In this document: positions 1-9,597 of the stretch, in pieces
Layout: every line of letters starts with the position of its first letter
Position numbering within the stretch: position 1 is the stretch's first letter
DNA from: an uncultured Prochlorococcus sp.
GTDB taxonomy: Bacteria; Cyanobacteriota; Cyanobacteriia; PCC-6307; Cyanobiaceae
Assembly (NCBI GenBank): GCA_902618335.1
Contig: CACNAI010000004.1
Span: 1 to 59,186 of the forward strand
DNA: 59,186 nt
Reading direction: 5' to 3'
Position numbers and translations under genes: made by a program
The notes under the pieces: generated by a model
The model's database searches: none
Told to the model about the DNA's origin: nothing
What the model saw: only the letters and a program-made list of their open reading frames with translations

Positions 1-287
1 CAAATGCTTCGTTTGAAATTAGGACGACTACTTCTTGTTCAATTAGTTTTTATTTTTACTCAAATGAAGATAGTATTTTTCTAAGAAAAGATAATAGAAA
101 GTTAATTGCTCAGGGATTAGAGTTGATCCCGATTAATGAGCATACATCTTCATCCGCTTATCATGTGCCAGAAGGAATATTTTATAGATATGGAAAATCA
201 GTGTCAGAAATAGATCGAAAATTACTTGTTGGCGGAAAGTTACCTATCGATTTAATAAAGAATTTAATTTTGCATCAGGAGATGTAG
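1..287 (+). CDS. 3' end of an unidentified protein (possibly alkaline-phosphatase superfamily)
   Basis: An open frame enters from the left edge (first full codon at base 3) and ends at a TAG at 285-287, giving about 94 C-terminal residues. The tail contains a stretch reading HTSSSAYHVPEGIFYRYGK. The histidine followed by a PEGIF-type motif recalls the C-terminal metal-binding region of alkaline-phosphatase-superfamily phosphodiesterases, but this is a weak resemblance only. It lies upstream of ispF in the same direction with a 254-base AT-rich gap, so co-transcription is uncertain. The upstream part of the gene is needed to identify it. Confidence 0.4.
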   Translation, partial: NASFEIRTTTSCSISFYFYSNEDSIFLRKDNRKLIAQGLELIPINEHTSSSAYHVPEGIFYRYGKSVSEIDRKLLVGGKLPIDLIKNLILHQEM

Positions 288-541
288 AAATATTCAAAAA
301 TAGGTTAATAAAAGTAGTTTTTTAAAAAATTTTTTGTTTTTGAAAAATTCTTAAATATTGACTATTTTTGGATATTGCTTCTCATTTTTTTATAAAAGGT
401 AATTTTTGAAAAATAATAAGTATTTGATATGTGTTAGATTTTAAATACTAAATAATTCTCTCAAAATTTAAAATTCTTTGGATTTGTTTGTTTTATCTTT
501 ATTTAAGTGTTTTTGAACCATACAATCTATAAGCTTTTTTT

Positions 542-1048
542 ATGAATAATTCTCAACATCCTGAATTTAGAATAGGTAATGGCTACGATATCCACAAACT
601 TGTAAAAGGAAGAAATCTTATTATTGGGGGGGTCTTACTTAAACATCCTAATGATTTAGGTTTAGAAGGTCATAGCGATGCCGATGTTTTAAGCCATTCA
701 ATAATGGACTCTTTATTAGGTGCATTATCTCTTGGAGACATAGGTAAATACTTCCCTCCAACAGATAAAAAATGGGAAAATGCAAATAGCCTATTACTAT
801 TATCTAAAGTTATAGATTTGGTGAGACAAAAAGGTTGGGAAATTAATAATATTGATAGTGTTATTATCGCTGAAAGTCCCAAATTATCCCCTCATATTGA
901 GCTAATCAAAGAAAATATCTCAAAATCTTTAAATGTAAAAAGTGAACTAATAGGTATTAAAGCTACTACTAACGAAAGATTGGGTCCAGAAGGGAGGGAA
1001 GAAGGAATAAGTTGTCACTCAGTAGCGCTTCTAAAAAGGATAAAATGA
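542..1048 (+). CDS. ispF: 2-C-methyl-D-erythritol 2,4-cyclodiphosphate synthase
   Basis: IspF converts CDP-methylerythritol 2-phosphate to the 2,4-cyclodiphosphate in the non-mevalonate isoprenoid pathway, feeding carotenoid, chlorophyll phytol and quinone synthesis. The 168-residue protein has the family's usual length. The metal ligands are visible in the N-terminal GYDIHK motif and in [10 protein letters not shown], and the substrate-binding [14 protein letters not shown] motif is near the C terminus. The ATG at 542 gives the usual short N-terminal lead. The stop overlaps the next gene's start in an ATGA (1045-1048), implying translational coupling with the TIGR03792 and larB genes downstream. 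Confidence 0.97.
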   Translation: MNNSQHPEFRIGNGYDIHKLVKGRNLIIGGVLLKHPNDLGLEGHSDADVLSHSIMDSLLGALSLGDIGKYFPPTDKKWENANSLLLLSKVIDLVRQKGWEINNIDSVIIAESPKLSPHIELIKENISKSLNVKSELIGIKATTNERLGPEGREEGISCHSVALLKRIK

Positions 1049-1488
1049 AAGTATTTAGTTTTTTGCAGAGGGTTTTTAAATTATTTTTATGTTCACTAAT
1101 TAGTGGCGTTACTCTGCTACAGATTAATATTCAAAATGTTAATTCACTTTCTATGGATACTATTCAAGGAGAATTTGTTATTGAAGAATTAAGACTTAAA
1201 GTACCTGCCGAGGCAAAAGCAGTATGGTTGAATGCTGAAAAAAAAATATGGGAACCCTGGTTATCTTCTCAAAATGGTTTTTTAGGGAGACAATTATTTT
1301 GGAATAAGGCAAAAGAAGAGGCTCTAATATTGGTAAATTGGAAAAGCAAAAGTTTATGGAAAGACATACCAATTTCAGAAGTGAATAAAGTACAAGAAAA
1401 ATTTGAGGATAGTGTTAAAACTGCTTTAAATGTTAGTGAAAATCCTTTTGAATTAATTTATGAAGGAGAGTTAGATAAGCAAGAATGA
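1045..1488 (+). CDS. TIGR03792 family protein, cyanobacterial, function unknown
   Basis: The protein matches the pattern of the uncharacterised cyanobacterial TIGR03792 family: a hydrophobic N-terminal segment followed by a small alpha/beta domain with [26 protein letters not shown] and EALILVNW. The ATG at 1045 was chosen because it forms an ATGA overlap with the ispF stop; an upstream TTG at 1012 would put 11 extra residues inside ispF. The N-terminal hydrophobic stretch (roughly residues 8-28) is probably a membrane anchor or signal peptide. The 3' end overlaps larB, again by ATGA, so ispF, this gene and larB look like one operon. No biochemical role is known to me. Confidence 0.75.
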   Translation: MKVFSFLQRVFKLFLCSLISGVTLLQINIQNVNSLSMDTIQGEFVIEELRLKVPAEAKAVWLNAEKKIWEPWLSSQNGFLGRQLFWNKAKEEALILVNWKSKSLWKDIPISEVNKVQEKFEDSVKTALNVSENPFELIYEGELDKQE

Positions 1489-2141
1489 ATTTAGATATAA
1501 GATTTGATTTCCAAAGAAGAGAGAGGCTGGGACTCATTGAAGCAATTTGGGGACAAGACAAGAGTATCGATCAATTAAAGAGGGTAACTGAAAAGGTATT
1601 AGCTAAAAATGAGTTAGTTTTCATTACAAGGATTAATAGTGAAAAAGCTAATAATCTTTTAAATTTGTACGATGATGCACGATTTTATGAAGAGGCAAAA
1701 TGTCTAATAATTGGACAGAATTTGAATAAAATAAATACAAACAAAAAAGTTGCAATAATTTCCGGAGGTTCAAGTGATTTGGCCGTAACACTTGAAGCGC
1801 AATTAGCGCTCGACGTTTATGGAGTTAATTGTCAATCTTTTATAGATGTCGGAGTAGCAGGACTTCATCGATTGATGAGTCAGTTAGAAGAAATTAGTAA
1901 ATATGATGTATTAATAGTTTGTGCTGGAATGGAAGGAGCTTTGGCAACAGTTTTGGGAGGATTGTTGGCACAACCGATAATTGCCGTCCCCGTGTCGGTG
2001 GGCTATGGCGTTAGCAAGGATGGAGAAACTGCTTTAAATAGTATGTTATCAAGTTGTTCGCCAGGGATTGCAGTTATGAATATAGATAATGGTTATGGAG
2101 CAGCAATGGCGGCTCTAAGAATTGTTAAAAGTATTTCCTAA
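1485..2141 (+). CDS. larB: LarB-type nickel-pincer cofactor / AIR carboxylase-like protein
   Basis: LarB carboxylates and hydrolyses nicotinic acid adenine dinucleotide in synthesis of the nickel-pincer nucleotide cofactor of lactate racemase, and its C-terminal domain resembles PurE (AIR carboxylase). The 218-residue protein shows the N-terminal DFQRRERLGLIEAIWG segment and the PurE-like core with ISGGSSDLAV, DVGVAGLHR and CAGMEGALATVLGGL. Length is slightly short of typical LarB (about 250). larC and larE are not in this window, so whether it works in nickel cofactor synthesis here is unproven. It is translationally coupled to the preceding gene by an ATGA overlap. Confidence 0.85.
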   Translation: MNLDIRFDFQRRERLGLIEAIWGQDKSIDQLKRVTEKVLAKNELVFITRINSEKANNLLNLYDDARFYEEAKCLIIGQNLNKINTNKKVAIISGGSSDLAVTLEAQLALDVYGVNCQSFIDVGVAGLHRLMSQLEEISKYDVLIVCAGMEGALATVLGGLLAQPIIAVPVSVGYGVSKDGETALNSMLSSCSPGIAVMNIDNGYGAAMAALRIVKSIS

Positions 2142-2156
2142 ATATTTACTTTTTTT
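2127..2156 (+). terminator. Possible hairpin terminator after larB
   Basis: AAAAGTA (2127-2133) and TACTTTT (2147-2153) form a perfect 7-base inverted repeat around a 13-base loop, followed by further T residues to 2156. It overlaps the larB stop and the end of the convergent small gene. The stem is short and AT-rich, so this is a weak prediction. Confidence 0.35.
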
Positions 2157-2277
2157 CTATTTCTAATAGGTTTTCTATCCATAAATTTAGTTGTTTTGAA
2201 AGCATTCCTTCTTCTCTCATTTTGATAGCCTTAATCACGACTTCAGTATTTACCCACTCTGGAAATCTTTTCGACAT
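2146..2277 (-). CDS. Small conserved-looking protein, 43 aa
   Basis: This short minus-strand frame runs from an ATG at 2277 to a TAA at 2146. The product begins MSKRFPEWVNTEVV and is a charged helical peptide with a tail LWIENLLEIEKK. It lacks a signal peptide or membrane segment. It sits in an otherwise empty gap and converges on larB with only four bases between the stops, and its amino-acid composition is protein-like rather than the lysine/asparagine/phenylalanine bias of random AT-rich frames. I do not recognise a family. Picocyanobacteria carry many such tiny genes, so it is probably real, but this rests on context. Confidence 0.5.
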   Translation of the reverse strand: MSKRFPEWVNTEVVIKAIKMREEGMLSKQLNLWIENLLEIEKK

Positions 2278-2344
2278 TTATTTTTATAATCAGTAACTAT
2301 AATTTGGTACAAATTTTTATAAAAACAAGATCTAAGTAACAAAT

Positions 2345-2512
2345 TTAATCTTTTATGTTTGATTTTGTACTTAATCTAGACAGCTCCGAAGAGGTATGTT
2401 CGCTTTCTACGTTTTTTAGTCTTTCAATTAACTCAGAAAGATCTTTGTGAGCTAACTCTCCATTTTGCTCCCACTTTAGGGACCTTGAGTTACTATTGAA
2501 TTTTTCTTTCAT
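2345..2512 (-). CDS. Small hydrophilic protein, 55 aa
   Basis: An open minus-strand frame from an ATG at 2512 to a TAA at 2345 encodes 55 residues beginning MKEKFNSNSRSLKWEQNG. The middle (LSELIERLKNVE) looks like an amphipathic helix, and the serine-rich tail is likely disordered. It lies upstream of, and on the same strand as, the 43-residue gene at 2146-2277, so the two could be co-transcribed. I do not recognise a family. The ordered helix signature and the gap it fills support a real gene, but only moderately. Confidence 0.5.
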   Translation of the reverse strand: MKEKFNSNSRSLKWEQNGELAHKDLSELIERLKNVESEHTSSELSRLSTKSNIKD

Positions 2513-2624
2513 TATCCTATTTAGGTATTAAGAATATAAAACGAAAAAAGAAAAAATTTGGTTATTGTTTCAAGCTTAAACTTAAAAAATTATGAAGATT
2601 TTTATTTTTTAAAAATTTTATCTT

Positions 2625-2834
2625 TTAACCACCACCAACAATTGAAACAATTTCTAAATTATCACCATCTTTAAGTTTCACATTCTCCCATTTTTTTGAA
2701 TTAATAATTAAATTATTCAACTCGACAACAATTGTGTTGGGTTTATACCCCATTAAATTGAGCGCAGTTGTTAGAAGAGCATCATCTTGATCTACATCTA
2801 TTTTTTTTTCTTCTCCATTTACTTTAATTTTCAT
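2625..2834 (-). CDS. thiS: Sulfur carrier protein ThiS
   Basis: ThiS is the small ubiquitin-like protein that carries sulfur as a C-terminal thiocarboxylate for building the thiazole half of thiamine. The 69-residue product begins MKIKVNGEEKKID and ends in IVGGG, with the di-glycine end needed for adenylation and thiocarboxylation. Length is as expected. Its start lies inside the 3' end of thiE (11-base overlap), so the two thiamine genes are translationally coupled, with thiE first. Confidence 0.93.
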   Translation of the reverse strand: MKIKVNGEEKKIDVDQDDALLTTALNLMGYKPNTIVVELNNLIINSKKWENVKLKDGDNLEIVSIVGGG

Positions 2835-3879
2835 GAGACAACTCGTTTAAAATCATAATAGCGTCTTCTTTCGGATCTTCAGAATTCATTAATTGCGAGA
2901 CTAAGGCAACTTTTTTCAAGCCATTTTTTTTTAAATATGAAACATTACTTGAATTAATCCCCCCGATGGCAAACCAAGGAATATTTAAATCTTTTGTTAA
3001 GTTTTTGATCTTTTCAATACCTATAGGTTTTTTGTTCTTTTTTGTCGCAGTCTCAAATACTGGTCCTATTCCTATGTAATTACAACCATGTTTTATAGCA
3101 TTAGAAATATCATTTTCATTATTTGCGCTTATACCGATAATTTTTGAATATCCTAATAATTTTCTTGCAGTTTTTAAATCTAAATCATCTTGTCCAAGAT
3201 GAATGCCATCAGCATTTGAAGCTAAAGCTATGTCAACTCTATCGTTAATGATGAATAATGAATTATATCTTTCACATAGATTTTTAATTTGGATTGCTTC
3301 TTGAAGATGGTCTTTATCAGTTCCAGTTTTAAATCTATGTTGAATGATTCTTACCCCTGCAATTAAAATTTCTTCTATTATTTTTAATAAATTTTCCTTG
3401 TGATCTGTGATGACATACAAATCATTTTCTTTTAATATTTCCTCTGACTTCTTACATTTGTTTAAACTTAATAAGTCCACCTCTAAAGTATAAATTTCAT
3501 ACCTAATTTCCGAAGCGATTTTTGAAAGTTCATAATTATAACGCCTTGAGAATTCTTCTATGACTCTTAATGCTTCTTGAACTCTGCCTGAATTAGAACT
3601 TATTATTTGCTCAGGTTTTTTTCTATTTATTTGCTCTTGATGCGTTAATCCTTTGCATTTGTCCTCAATATGATTTCTAGATTGTTTATAAATTTCTAAA
3701 TGATTTTTCCCTAAAATTTGTCTAAAATTTTTAATCTTTTCAACATATTTTTCTTTGCCTAGACCAAATCTAGCCCAATCCTCTAAGACCCTTAATCCTT
3801 CTCTGGCTCTGTCTAGATTAGCGTCAATAATTTGATATATTCTTAAATCTTCAGTATTTGTATTTTTTGAATTCAACAT
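2824..3879 (-). CDS. thiE: Thiamine-phosphate synthase, long cyanobacterial form
   Basis: ThiE joins hydroxymethylpyrimidine diphosphate and thiazole phosphate to make thiamine monophosphate. The 351-residue protein is longer than the usual enzyme of about 210 residues. Residues about 1-140 form the extra helical N-terminal domain seen in cyanobacterial ThiE (IIDANLDRAREGLRVLEDW). The TIM-barrel synthase follows from about 150, with YVITDH, IQHRFK, ADGIHLGQDD, IGIGPVFETATK and AIGGI. It overlaps thiS downstream and starts six bases after ribF ends, so ribF, thiE and thiS probably form one operon of cofactor genes. Confidence 0.94.
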   Translation of the reverse strand: MLNSKNTNTEDLRIYQIIDANLDRAREGLRVLEDWARFGLGKEKYVEKIKNFRQILGKNHLEIYKQSRNHIEDKCKGLTHQEQINRKKPEQIISSNSGRVQEALRVIEEFSRRYNYELSKIASEIRYEIYTLEVDLLSLNKCKKSEEILKENDLYVITDHKENLLKIIEEILIAGVRIIQHRFKTGTDKDHLQEAIQIKNLCERYNSLFIINDRVDIALASNADGIHLGQDDLDLKTARKLLGYSKIIGISANNENDISNAIKHGCNYIGIGPVFETATKKNKKPIGIEKIKNLTKDLNIPWFAIGGINSSNVSYLKKNGLKKVALVSQLMNSEDPKEDAIMILNELSHEN

Positions 3880-3885
3880 TTGATT

Positions 3886-4809
3886 TTAAATTTTATAATT
3901 TTTAAAAATTTTTAGGGCATTATCTCTATCTTTTTTTATTTGATTAGAAAGTTCATCTATATTCTTGAACTGGATTTGAGATCTAAGCTTTTCAAATGGT
4001 TCTACAGATAGATTAAAACCATATAGATCGATATCTTTATTTATCAAATGAACCTCAACTGCAGATGGCAATAGAGGATTTATTGTTGGTTGAGAGCCAA
4101 GATTCATAACAGATTCAATTTTTTGGTTAGTGTTTTCTATAGTTGTCCAAGCGGCGTAAACTCCTTCCCCTGGTAAAAATTTTCTACCATCTATTGCAAG
4201 ATTTGCGGTGGGCCATCCTATCCCCTTCCCAATGCCTTTTCCCCTAACAACCTTCCCTTTAAAACTATAAGGCCTTTTTAGGATTTTGAAAGCATTTTTC
4301 AGATCACTTTTCTCTAATAAATGTCTTATTCTGCTGCTGCTGATTCTACCTTCTTTGTCTTCTAAAATTGGAGTAATTTTTAGTTTTATATTCGTATCTT
4401 TAATGATATTTTTTATAGTATTTATGTCTCCACTTCTTCTAAAACCAAATTTAAAATTTGCACCTACAGAAATGTTTTTTGCTTGTAATTGGTTTATTAA
4501 AATATCTCTTATAAATCTTTCTGCACTTAATTTAGAAAGTTCCTCATCAAAAGGAATTAGAACTAATTGTTGAATCCCAAGATCTTCAAGAATAGGAAGT
4601 TTTTCTTCAGGGAGATCCAGTCTAAGACGCGTCTCTTGGTAAAGAACTTCTCTGGGATGAGGCCAGAAGCTCGCAATTGTTGGGGTATATTGATTTTCTT
4701 CGACTACACTTTTTATTAATTTTCTGTGTCCAGCGTGTAGGCCATCAAAACTTCCAATAGCTATTGACGTGGGATTCTTAACTTCAGATGGCGATATTAA
4801 AGAGATCAA
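3886..4809 (-). CDS. ribF: Bifunctional riboflavin kinase / FAD synthetase
   Basis: RibF phosphorylates riboflavin to FMN and adenylates it to FAD. The 307-residue protein has the usual length. The N-terminal nucleotidyltransferase domain shows GSFDGLHAGHRKLI (HxGH-type motif) and SSSRIRHLL. The C-terminal riboflavin-kinase domain shows GKGIGKGIGWPTANL with the PTAN motif. It is the first gene of the minus-strand group ribF-thiE-thiS and is divergent from the DUF3611 gene, with 67 bases between starts that must hold both promoters. Confidence 0.95.
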   Translation of the reverse strand: MISLISPSEVKNPTSIAIGSFDGLHAGHRKLIKSVVEENQYTPTIASFWPHPREVLYQETRLRLDLPEEKLPILEDLGIQQLVLIPFDEELSKLSAERFIRDILINQLQAKNISVGANFKFGFRRSGDINTIKNIIKDTNIKLKITPILEDKEGRISSSRIRHLLEKSDLKNAFKILKRPYSFKGKVVRGKGIGKGIGWPTANLAIDGRKFLPGEGVYAAWTTIENTNQKIESVMNLGSQPTINPLLPSAVEVHLINKDIDLYGFNLSVEPFEKLRSQIQFKNIDELSNQIKKDRDNALKIFKNYKI

Positions 4810-4876
4810 AAGATTACGTGCAATTTTATGATTTTGATGGCAAATTTGGATAGATAATAGTTATTCAATCAAATGA

Positions 4877-5410
4877 ATGCCTGACAAAATTGATTTTCAG
4901 TCCCTTTCATTTGGAATGCGGCGCATCGGATGGATACGCTTTTGGGTTCAATCCATTTTAGGTGTTGTTGTTGCAGCTGTTTTGCTTTTTTCAAATGTTG
5001 TAAATAATAGCGAAGGGCAGCTTGGCTTAGCGCCTGGCTTATCGCTTACAACAATATCCTTGATTTTACTACTTTTTAGTCTTTGGCAAGGTTGGTTAAT
5101 AGTTAGAACAGGAAGAGCAATTGTAAGTAATGCAAGACCCTCAAGAGGACAAACCAGTAAATTAATAAAAAGAGGTTTAATCGTTGATTTATTGGGAATT
5201 TTGTTTGGATTAATTGGATATCAAGCTCTTATGGGTGCTCTATTCATACAAGCATCCTCTCAAACAACAGGACAATTGATAACAGCGACATCTGATATCC
5301 CAATTACTGGACTTGAAATATTATCAGTTCTCAGTAACACACAAGTAATTGCTGCTCATTTTTTTGGACTTTGCTTTTCTTTATGGCTTTTAAGAAGGAT
5401 TTATAAATGA
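4877..5410 (+). CDS. DUF3611 family membrane protein
   Basis: This 177-residue protein resembles the DUF3611 family found in cyanobacteria and plastid-bearing organisms. Four hydrophobic segments are visible (about residues 24-42, 54-74, 100-125 and 152-172), and the N-terminal [11 protein letters not shown] sequence is typical. The function is unknown; in plants the family is targeted to plastid membranes. The last 21 bases overlap the convergent surE gene, so transcription of the two probably interferes or shares a terminator. No partner gene suggests a role. Confidence 0.75.
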   Translation: MPDKIDFQSLSFGMRRIGWIRFWVQSILGVVVAAVLLFSNVVNNSEGQLGLAPGLSLTTISLILLLFSLWQGWLIVRTGRAIVSNARPSRGQTSKLIKRGLIVDLLGILFGLIGYQALMGALFIQASSQTTGQLITATSDIPITGLEILSVLSNTQVIAAHFFGLCFSLWLLRRIYK

Positions 5411-6199
5411 ATTATTAATTTTAGGTAAGTCGTCTAAATTACCCCTCCAAAATAAATCTGGTTCTACAGGTGTAAGCGATATTTTATTATCTTGTATTTG
5501 AGATACGTCACTGGGCCAGTTTCTTGGTCCAAAACCTTTTGATTCAAGATCTAAAACTACCTCACCTGCTAACCAATAATAATCGTCACCTCTTGGGTCT
5601 TCTCTTTTGGAAAATTGATTTTTATATTTTCTTACTGATAATCTCGTCCAAGATAATTCTTTTATTTTGCTTTTCTCGCAAGGGGGTATATTCAAGTTCA
5701 ATAGAAGTGAAGCTGGCCAACTATCCTTAATTGCTTGTTCGACAATATTCATTGCGATGTCTCCAGCAAATTCAAAATTCTTCCATTTAAAACTAGCAAC
5801 ACTTATTGCCATGGAAGGAACATTCTCTAAAGTGCCTTCCATAGCAGCAGCGACTGTACCTGAACAAAAAATATCTGTTCCTAAATTTGGCCCGTGATTT
5901 ATTCCAGATAAAACTAGATCAGGTTTATTATCTAAGAGTTCAGATAATGCTAACTTGACGCAATCAGCAGGCGTGCCAGAACATCCCCAAGCTTCAATTC
6001 CTTCACCAAATAATTCGTCTGCTCTCTCCACCCTCAATGGGGATTGTAAGGTAAGGCCATGACCAGTGGCTGATCTTTCTTGGTCAGGACATACTACTTT
6101 TACCTTATGCCCTCTTTTTTGCGCTGATTTTGCTAACGCTCTTATCCCTGCTGCGAAAACACCATCGTCATTGCTAATTAATATATTTAACGGTTTCAT
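5390..6199 (-). CDS. surE: 5'/3'-nucleotidase SurE
   Basis: SurE is a metal-dependent phosphatase acting on nucleoside 5'- and 3'-monophosphates, linked to stationary-phase and stress survival. The 269-residue protein has the N-terminal ISNDDGV motif (metal-binding Asp pair), [11 protein letters not shown], and [12 protein letters not shown]. Length is normal for the cyanobacterial type. It is divergent from pheS, with 68 bases between the starts, and its 3' end overlaps the DUF3611 gene by 21 bases. Confidence 0.95.
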   Translation of the reverse strand: MKPLNILISNDDGVFAAGIRALAKSAQKRGHKVKVVCPDQERSATGHGLTLQSPLRVERADELFGEGIEAWGCSGTPADCVKLALSELLDNKPDLVLSGINHGPNLGTDIFCSGTVAAAMEGTLENVPSMAISVASFKWKNFEFAGDIAMNIVEQAIKDSWPASLLLNLNIPPCEKSKIKELSWTRLSVRKYKNQFSKREDPRGDDYYWLAGEVVLDLESKGFGPRNWPSDVSQIQDNKISLTPVEPDLFWRGNLDDLPKINNSFINPS

Positions 6200-6267
6200 T
6201 AATCAATAAATTTTATTTCTGGACGATATTTAAGTAATATAAAGAAATACTTATTTTTACTATATCA

Positions 6268-7275
6268 GTGAGTCAAATTGAATCATTAAGTCAAATTGAG
6301 GAAAAACTAAATAATCTTTCTCTAATAGCGAAAAATAATATAGATAATTCTGATACTCATGAAGAACTGGATCAATTGAGAGTTTCCTTGTTAGGGAAAA
6401 AAGGTGATTTGTCAATTATCTTGAAAACAATGGGTCAACTGTCCCCTACTGATAGGCCAATCGTTGGCCAGAAGGCAAATTTAATAAAGATAAATTTGCA
6501 AGAATTAATAACTGCAAGAAAAAATCAACTTAATAGTGAAGCCTTAGATAAAAAGATTAAACAAGAAAAAATTGATGTAACTATCCCATCGATTGGAACA
6601 CCTCCTGGAAATAAACATCCCTTAATTTCAACTCAAGATGAAATAATAGATATTTTTTGTGGTTTAGGATACTCAGTTGAAAGTGGCCCTGAGATAGAAA
6701 CTGATTTTTATAATTTTGAGTCACTCAATATACCCAAAAATCATCCCGCAAGAGATATGCAGGATACTTTCTACTTAGATGAAAATCGACTTTTGAGAAC
6801 CCATACTTCTCCTGTACAGATAAGGTACTTAGAGAAAAATCCTCCTCCTGTAAGAATTATTGCTCCTGGAAGAGTTTATAGGAGAGATGCCGTAGATGCT
6901 ACTCATTCTCCTGTATTCAATCAGGTTGAGGTTTTATGTATCGACCAAGATATTAATTTTAGTCATCTAAGAGGGACAGTTCTTACTTTTTTGAAGGCCT
7001 TTTTTGGAGATATTCCTGTAAGATTTAGAGCTAGTTATTTCCCCTTTACTGAACCTTCAGCAGAAGTAGACGTTCAATGGAAAGGTAAATGGTTAGAAGT
7101 AATGGGATGCGGAATGGTAGATCCTAGGGTCTTAGAAAAATTAGGAATAGATTCTGAGAGGTGGACGGGATTCGCAGCTGGATTGGGAGTCGAAAGATTT
7201 TGTATGGTGAGACATCAAATTGACGATATCAGAAAATTTTACACAAATGATCTTAGATTTTTAGAGCAGTTCTAA
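6268..7275 (+). CDS. pheS: Phenylalanyl-tRNA synthetase alpha subunit
   Basis: PheS is the catalytic subunit that, with PheT, charges tRNA-Phe. The 335-residue protein has an N-terminal coiled-coil (about 1-90) and a class II catalytic core: motif 2 appears as [21 protein letters not shown], quoted here only in part ([12 protein letters not shown]), and motif 3 as [12 protein letters not shown]. The start is a GTG at 6268, which gives the family's usual N terminus; no better ATG lies nearby. pheT is not in this window, as is common in cyanobacteria where the two genes are unlinked. Confidence 0.97.
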   Translation: MSQIESLSQIEEKLNNLSLIAKNNIDNSDTHEELDQLRVSLLGKKGDLSIILKTMGQLSPTDRPIVGQKANLIKINLQELITARKNQLNSEALDKKIKQEKIDVTIPSIGTPPGNKHPLISTQDEIIDIFCGLGYSVESGPEIETDFYNFESLNIPKNHPARDMQDTFYLDENRLLRTHTSPVQIRYLEKNPPPVRIIAPGRVYRRDAVDATHSPVFNQVEVLCIDQDINFSHLRGTVLTFLKAFFGDIPVRFRASYFPFTEPSAEVDVQWKGKWLEVMGCGMVDPRVLEKLGIDSERWTGFAAGLGVERFCMVRHQIDDIRKFYTNDLRFLEQF

Positions 7276-7346
7276 TAGAAATAAATTTCTTAAATTATGA
7301 TTGTCCAACAATTTAGTTTAAAATAGTTCCAGCTTTAATTTTTTGA

Positions 7347-8255
7347 TTGGTACGTAAAGCAGGACTCATAGTTAATGATAGTAAAGAACTGGCAGTTAAA
7401 ACTGCAAGTTCTGTACAAGAGAAATTGGAAAAATCCAATTATGAGGTCGTAAGAGTTAGTAGCTCTGGGGGGATGGTTGGATTTGCTAATCCCGATCAAC
7501 ATGTTCGTCCTCTGGGTTATTCTAATTGCGTTCCAGATGGGTTTGATTCGTCTATTGAATTTGCAATTGTACTTGGCGGAGATGGGACTGTGTTATCAGC
7601 AGCAAGGCAGACTGCACCAGCAAAGATTCCAATTCTTACCATAAACACTGGTCATTTAGGATTTCTTGCGGAAGCTTATTTATCAAACTTGAATGAAGCT
7701 ATTGATAAACTCATCATTGGTAATTGGGATATTGAAGAAAGAACCTGCTTTATAATAAGTGTAATGAGGAATGATCAGAGGAGATGGGAGTCTCTTTGCC
7801 TTAATGAGATGGCATTACACAGGGAACCTCTTACAAGTATGTGTCACTTTGAAATTTCTATAGGGCGACACGCTCCTGTGGATATTTCGGCTGATGGAGT
7901 AATTTTATCGACTCCAACTGGTTCTACAGCATATTCTTTGAGTGCTGGAGGACCTGTTATCACGCCTGATTGCCCAGTTGTCCAATTAACTCCAATTGCT
8001 CCGCATTCGTTGGCATCGAGAGCATTAGTTTTTAATGATTCAGAGCCAGTAACTGTGTTCCCTGCCACTCCTGAAAGGTTAGTAATGGTGGTTGATGGCA
8101 ATGCTGGTTGTTATGTTTGGCCTGAAGATAGGGTTTTAATAAGAAAAAGTAAACACTCCGTGAAGTTTATAAGACTCGAAGATCATGAATTTTTCCAAGT
8201 TTTAAGAAATAAACTAGGTTGGGGGTTACCCCATGTTGCTAAACCTGAAAAATAA
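7347..8255 (+). CDS. nadK: NAD kinase
   Basis: This enzyme phosphorylates NAD to NADP. The 302-residue protein carries the LGGDGTVL motif (GGDG), GHLGFLAE, the catalytic-site NEMALHR, and the [15 protein letters not shown] motif. The best-fitting start is a TTG at 7347, since no ATG precedes the conserved RKAGLIVND segment in frame. It follows pheS by 71 bases on the same strand and converges on cobL with 13 bases between stops. Cyanobacteria often carry two NAD kinases; the other would be elsewhere. Confidence 0.94.
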   Translation: MVRKAGLIVNDSKELAVKTASSVQEKLEKSNYEVVRVSSSGGMVGFANPDQHVRPLGYSNCVPDGFDSSIEFAIVLGGDGTVLSAARQTAPAKIPILTINTGHLGFLAEAYLSNLNEAIDKLIIGNWDIEERTCFIISVMRNDQRRWESLCLNEMALHREPLTSMCHFEISIGRHAPVDISADGVILSTPTGSTAYSLSAGGPVITPDCPVVQLTPIAPHSLASRALVFNDSEPVTVFPATPERLVMVVDGNAGCYVWPEDRVLIRKSKHSVKFIRLEDHEFFQVLRNKLGWGLPHVAKPEK

Positions 8256-8268
8256 CAATTACTTAAAT

Positions 8269-9544
8269 TTATTTTTTCCCTTTTAATAGAAAAATAGGAT
8301 TATTTGGTTCTAATCTCAATCCCTCAGCGATACTTAAGCTTTTATAGGTCTGAATTAAATTTAAATTTGTTTTGAAATTTTTACCTTCTAATTCCTCTTT
8401 CAACTCTTTGATAATTTGAATGTCAATTATTGGGATAACGATAATATCTCCAATTTTCATGCCCTGAGCCATGGTATTAATAATTTGAAGTTTAGTCTTT
8501 TTATCACATCCTCCAATTACTAACCTATTAGGTTTTTCAAAAGAACTTAAATTTCTTGTGTTCAAGGTTTTAATTATGTCTTCCTCAAAAATAAATTTTG
8601 GTTTTACGCCAAGTCTTTTTGAGTTTTCTAGTATTAATGCTTTTGATCCAATCCTTTTGTCGATACAAAACAATTCTAAATTAGGCCTTAATTTTAATGC
8701 CTCTAAGCCAATTGATCCACAACCCGCTCCTATATCCCAAATGACACCATTTTTCGGGAGCTCTAAATCAGCTAAGATTTGAATGCGAACTTCTCTTTTA
8801 GTTAATAAATTTGGTCTATCATCATAAGTTTTAAAAATACTGTCATTGATTCCGAAAAGAGGGATATTATTATTTGAAAAAATTTTCTTTGTTTTTGTAA
8901 GAACAACAATGTTTAAACTTGATATGTCAGAGGGTAATGACTTTTTAAGATTTAATTTGCGTATATTTTCATTGTCGAAGCCTATCTCTTCACATAGCCA
9001 AAAATTATAGAAGTCAATTAAATTTAATTCTGATAAATGTTTTTTGATTACTTCTAAACTTTTGGTGTGTGAATCTGTAATAATTGCCAAACTTGAAGGC
9101 CTTGGTTTAAGAGCCTCAACTAACCTAGTCGAATCTCTGCCGTGAATACTTATAATTACAGTATCTTGCCATGGGATCTTTAACTTGCTAAATGCTATTT
9201 GAATGCAAGTATTTGAAGGGTAAAAATTTAATTCCTCTTTTGAAAAATTTTCTAGAAGTATTCTCCCAATGCCAAACCATAGAGGATCTCCTCTTGAAAT
9301 TAAAATTACATCACTTTTTTGGGATTTAAGCCATTTAATCAGTTCGTTATTACTTTTGCTTTCAAAAAATGATTTCTTTTTTTTCTAAATTATTTTGACT
9401 CCATGCTTTAATTTTTTCAAAATATGAATTAGGAACAGCAATAGAAACTGTATCTAGAAATAGATTTTGTAATTTGAGGGGTAAATCTTCAAATTTATAA
9501 GAATTAATTCCTATTACATGAATTTTTCTTTTTTTTTCAGTCAT
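8269..9544 (-). pseudogene. cobL: Precorrin-6Y C5,15-methyltransferase (CbiE-CbiT fusion), frameshifted
   Basis: CobL methylates precorrin-6Y at C5 and C15 and decarboxylates it in aerobic-type cobalamin synthesis. The N-terminal piece starts at an ATG at 9544 and ends at a TGA near 9362 after IIF. The rest of CbiE (DVILISRGDPLWFGIGR) and the CbiT domain (IWDIGAGCGSIGLEAL) continue in another frame to 8269. Deleting one base of the A-run at 9364-9369 joins them into 424 codons with no internal stop. Both halves look well conserved, so the break may be a sequencing error, a very recent mutation, or be corrected by transcriptional slippage. Confidence 0.85.
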
Positions 9545-9597
9545 GAATATTTAATTAAAAGAAACTTATATATTTGAATGTTTTATGAAATTATCTT

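Noticed and set aside
4286-4573. 95-codon plus-strand frame inside ribF
   Set aside because: It lies antisense to a clearly conserved ribF and has a hydrophobic composition typical of antisense frames.
7277-7290. AGAAAT/ATTTCT inverted repeat after pheS
   Set aside because: The loop is only two bases and no T run follows.
7844-8101. 85-codon minus-strand frame inside nadK
   Set aside because: Antisense to the conserved NAD kinase active-site region, with no recognisable domain.
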